From NCBI GenBank assembly GCA_021783525.1, contig JAJXTT010000083.1, positions 1 through 7,265 on the forward strand: a stretch of 7,265 nt of DNA, given 5' to 3'. Source of the stretch: Pseudomonadota bacterium. Its GTDB lineage: Bacteria; Pseudomonadota; Gammaproteobacteria; Burkholderiales; Gallionellaceae. The notes beneath the pieces are model-generated. The model saw nothing but the letters and a program-made list of their open reading frames with translations. It ran no database searches and had not been told where the DNA came from. How positions within the stretch are numbered: the stretch's first letter is position 1; each line of letters begins with the position of its first letter. Made by a program: the position numbers and the translations under genes. Shown piece after piece: positions 5,799-7,265 of this stretch.

Positions 5799-6686
5799 CT
5801 ATTTTGCGGAATGGTTCACCGCTTCCTGCACCAGCGACGGGTGGAGCAATACGCAATAGAGAGACTGGAAATGTTGCTCGGCTTCGGCATGTTCGTGCGC
5901 GATCTCCATTTGGGGAAGCGATGCAGGAGCAGCGTGCATGGCGGCAAGCGTCGTACTGATATGTCGCCGCACCGCACTGGTCAAAACGCGCCTGTCCGTG
6001 CCGCTCGCGTCCAGCGGCGGGGTCGCAACGAGTTGCACATGCAGCTCGGGCGTACTCAGGATGTTCCACATCGACGCGCCGAAAGAAATTTCATCGATAT
6101 ATGCCGACGCCAGGCTGTGGGCCCCCATATCATCCTGGTAGCGGATGGCGATGGGATGCACCAGTGCGCCGGCATCGATGGCGGGTTGCAGCAGCGAAGA
6201 GTGGAAATGCCCGACCTTCAGGCCGTCGGTGGTGGTTCCCTCGGGAAAGACGGCCAGACATTCTCCGCGTTGCAGCAAGTCGACCAATTGCACATTGATG
6301 CGCGCCGCCGAACGAGCCTTGCCGCGTTCGATGAACAGGGTCTGCGCGCGCGCACACAGCCAGCCGATGACCGGCCAGCGCCGGACTTCGGATTTGGCCA
6401 CGAAACGCATCGGCACCACGGCATTGAGCACGAACACGTCCAGCCATGAAACATGGTTGGTGACGATGAGGCCGGGGCGCAGGTCAAGCAGCGGGTCGCC
6501 TTCGGCGATCTCGATACGGACATTGAAGATGTCCAGCAATCCGGTGGACCAGCTTTGCAGGATGCGTCGCCGTATGGCCAGCCCGAACCATGGATAGGCG
6601 ATCGCCAGCATCAGACCATAGCCGATATGCAGCGCGACGCGCGCGCCACGGAACAGGGCGATCAGTCGCCGGGCCAGGATGCGCAC
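5799..6686 (-). CDS. olsA: OlsA-type (PlsC-family) 1-acylglycerol-3-phosphate / lyso-ornithine lipid acyltransferase
   Basis: A PlsC-fold acyltransferase that adds a second acyl chain to a lysolipid at the inner membrane. From the GTG at 6686 it has 295 residues. There is a hydrophobic N-terminal segment (about 17-36), block I NHVSWLD (His78, Asp83), FVAKSEV (95-101), block II LFIERG (117-122), block III FPEGTTTDG (147-155) and block IV VHPIAIRY (176-183). EGTTTDG in place of the EGTRS of housekeeping PlsC is typical of OlsA-type enzymes, as is pairing with an OlsB gene. The C-terminal 40 residues are rich in His, Glu and Gln and have no clear role. Start is uncertain: GTG 6686 has AGAGG about ten bases upstream. 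TTG 6695 overlaps the stop of the upstream small ORF (TTGA). The longer ATG start at 6896 would run through that ORF and into the GGDEF gene, and its first 65 residues look non-coding. It could still be an ordinary PlsC. Confidence 0.82.
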   Translation of the reverse strand: MRILARRLIALFRGARVALHIGYGLMLAIAYPWFGLAIRRRILQSWSTGLLDIFNVRIEIAEGDPLLDLRPGLIVTNHVSWLDVFVLNAVVPMRFVAKSEVRRWPVIGWLCARAQTLFIERGKARSAARINVQLVDLLQRGECLAVFPEGTTTDGLKVGHFHSSLLQPAIDAGALVHPIAIRYQDDMGAHSLASAYIDEISFGASMWNILSTPELHVQLVATPPLDASGTDRRVLTSAVRRHISTTLAAMHAAPASLPQMEIAHEHAEAEQHFQSLYCVLLHPSLVQEAVNHSAK

Positions 6687-6691
6687 CCGGT

Positions 6692-6835
6692 TCAAGCCTC
6701 TGACAGCACGGAAAACACGGAAAACGTGCAGAAATATTCCAGGGTTCCGCCCAGGCCTTGCGTGAGCAGCATGTTGCGTATGCTGCGCAAGCTGTTGTGG
6801 GTGACTTCCTTGTTGTCCTTGGCAAACAGTTTCAT
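6692..6835 (-). CDS. Small ORF (47 residues) between the GGDEF and acyltransferase genes; function unknown
   Basis: An ATG at 6835 with an ideal Shine-Dalgarno (AAGGAG at 6847-6842, six-base spacer) opens 47 codons: MKLFAKDNKEVTHNSLRSIR, NMLLTQGLGGTLEYF, then CTFSVFSVLSEA. I do not recognise a family. Evidence for translation: the Shine-Dalgarno overlaps the TGA of the GGDEF gene, the TGA of this ORF overlaps a possible TTG start of the acyltransferase (TTGA), and codons up to about residue 35 favour G or C in third position like the neighbours. An in-frame ATG at 6850 overlapping the GGDEF stop (ATGA) would add five residues. The tail FSVFSV is encoded by a 9-bp tandem repeat. It may be a real small protein with a basic, amphipathic middle, or a translated leader that couples the acyltransferase to upstream translation. 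Confidence 0.5.
   Translation of the reverse strand: MKLFAKDNKEVTHNSLRSIRNMLLTQGLGGTLEYFCTFSVFSVLSEA
6707..6724. repeat. Two tandem copies of CACGGAAAA
   Basis: The 9-mer CACGGAAAA occurs twice without a gap (6707-6715, 6716-6724), followed by CGTG. It encodes FSVFSV in the small ORF on the minus strand and VFRVFR in the acyltransferase frame, in the region where one gene stops and the other starts. Repeats of this ACGGAA type are, as I recall, seen near gene ends in various proteobacteria, which would make it a degenerate dispersed element rather than coding sequence under selection. Confidence 0.6.
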
Positions 6836-6846
6836 GGGAATCTCCT

Positions 6847-7265
6847 TCATTGCCTGGTAACGGCGTTGCGTACTTCGATGAACAGGCTGTTGCCACTGGT
6901 CTTCTTTGCCATCTTCTTGGCGTCGGTCATGGCGGCGGAGACTTCGTGGTGGGACAGGAACTGGCGCGGGGCGACCTGGATCGCGCCGATGGACAGGCTG
7001 GTGAGCGGATGGAATTTCACGGCGCCGTCGCGGCCTTCGCTGTGGTACCCGCCGGCGGCCAGGTGTTCTTCCTTGAACAGGAGCTCGGCGGCCTGCTCGA
7101 AGGAACGCAATGCCTGCTCGCAGCGCGATTTCCAGTCGCGGCTCTGCAGCAGCAGGATGAAATCGTCGCCGCCGATGTGACCGATGAAATCCAGCTTGGG
7201 GTCGCAGGCCCAGCTCAGGATGCGGCCCGTGAGCTGGATCATCTCGTCGCCCTTGCGGTAGCTGT
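6847..7265 (-). CDS. C-terminal part of a GGDEF-domain protein (cyclic-di-GMP signalling), cut by the window edge
   Basis: The frame is open to the right edge; 138 full codons are visible, beginning SYRKGDEMIQ, so the N-terminus lies outside. GGDDF (in GHIGGDDFILL) is an intact form of the GG[D/E][D/E]F active site of diguanylate cyclases, which make cyclic di-GMP from two GTP. The later SIGAIQV, AKKMAKK and GNSLFIE segments complete a GGDEF fold. This style (GHIGGDDF, then a long insert with AGGYHSEGRDG) resembles EAL-GGDEF-CBS proteins, in which the GGDEF part closes the chain; that comparison is from memory. The inhibitory I-site RxxD expected five residues before the motif reads PKLD, so product inhibition by that site is unlikely. 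The stop at 6849-6847 overlaps the ribosome-binding site of the small ORF, which suggests the downstream genes share its transcript. Confidence 0.9.
   Translation of the reverse strand, partial: SYRKGDEMIQLTGRILSWACDPKLDFIGHIGGDDFILLLQSRDWKSRCEQALRSFEQAAELLFKEEHLAAGGYHSEGRDGAVKFHPLTSLSIGAIQVAPRQFLSHHEVSAAMTDAKKMAKKTSGNSLFIEVRNAVTRQ

Noticed and set aside
5716..6069. N-terminal extension of the OlsB-like frame up to 6069
   Set aside because: It overlaps the acyltransferase gene, has Cys/Arg/Ala-rich non-coding character and gives a protein far longer than the family. The ATG at 5715 has a proper ribosome-binding site.
6687..6896. ATG at 6896 as start of the acyltransferase
   Set aside because: It would overlap the GGDEF gene and the small ORF. 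The first residues (His/Gln/Pro-rich) look like an out-of-frame reading; GTG 6686 or TTG 6695 fits better.
1..7265. Insertion sequences, tRNA or rRNA genes, CRISPR arrays, attachment sites or replication origin
   Set aside because: I saw no transposase frame, long terminal repeats, tRNA-like cloverleaf or regularly spaced repeats. Coding density and composition look uniform.

Overview
The window reads as chromosomal DNA from a GC-rich Gram-negative proteobacterium. A betaproteobacterium of the Nitrosomonadales/Gallionellaceae kind is my best guess, based on overall protein style only, so this is a weak inference. Gene density is high, intergenic gaps are short, and no mobile element, RNA gene or CRISPR array is visible. 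No gene-free stretch exceeds about 125 bases.

Layout, left to right. Bases 1-60 carry the first codons of a minus-strand membrane protein (YdcF/DUF218-like N-terminus) that runs off the left edge. Bases 61-183 are a divergent intergenic region with an 11-bp-phased repeat resembling a PhoB-binding site. Bases 184-1032 encode, on the plus strand, a secreted zinc-dependent phospholipase C with all nine zinc ligands. Everything to its right is on the minus strand. Read in the direction of transcription these genes are: a GGDEF protein (partial, right edge), a 47-codon small ORF, a PlsC/OlsA-type acyltransferase, an OlsB-type N-acyltransferase and an intrinsic terminator; then dgkA; then a strong Pho-box match, a GT4 glycosyltransferase, a PAP2 phosphatase and a methyl-accepting chemotaxis protein. 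The last of these converges on the phospholipase gene, and their stop codons share the bases CTAG.

How the genes may work together. Nearly every complete gene acts on, or could act on, membrane glycerolipid. Phospholipase C would release diacylglycerol (DAG) from phospholipid. DgkA returns DAG to phosphatidic acid, while PAP2 could do the reverse. The SQD2/MgtA-like GT4 enzyme is a plausible DAG glycosyltransferase. The OlsB/OlsA pair fits synthesis of phosphorus-free ornithine lipid. An 18-bp sequence matching the E. coli Pho-box consensus at 15 of 18 positions lies directly upstream of the glycosyltransferase, and a weaker 11-bp-phased array lies upstream of the phospholipase. Together these suggest a phosphate-starvation membrane-remodelling neighbourhood in which phospholipids are replaced by glycolipid and ornithine lipid. 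The chemoreceptor at the end of the Pho-box operon may be a phosphate or lipid-headgroup sensor. The gene families are well supported by motifs; the regulation and the joint function are inference.
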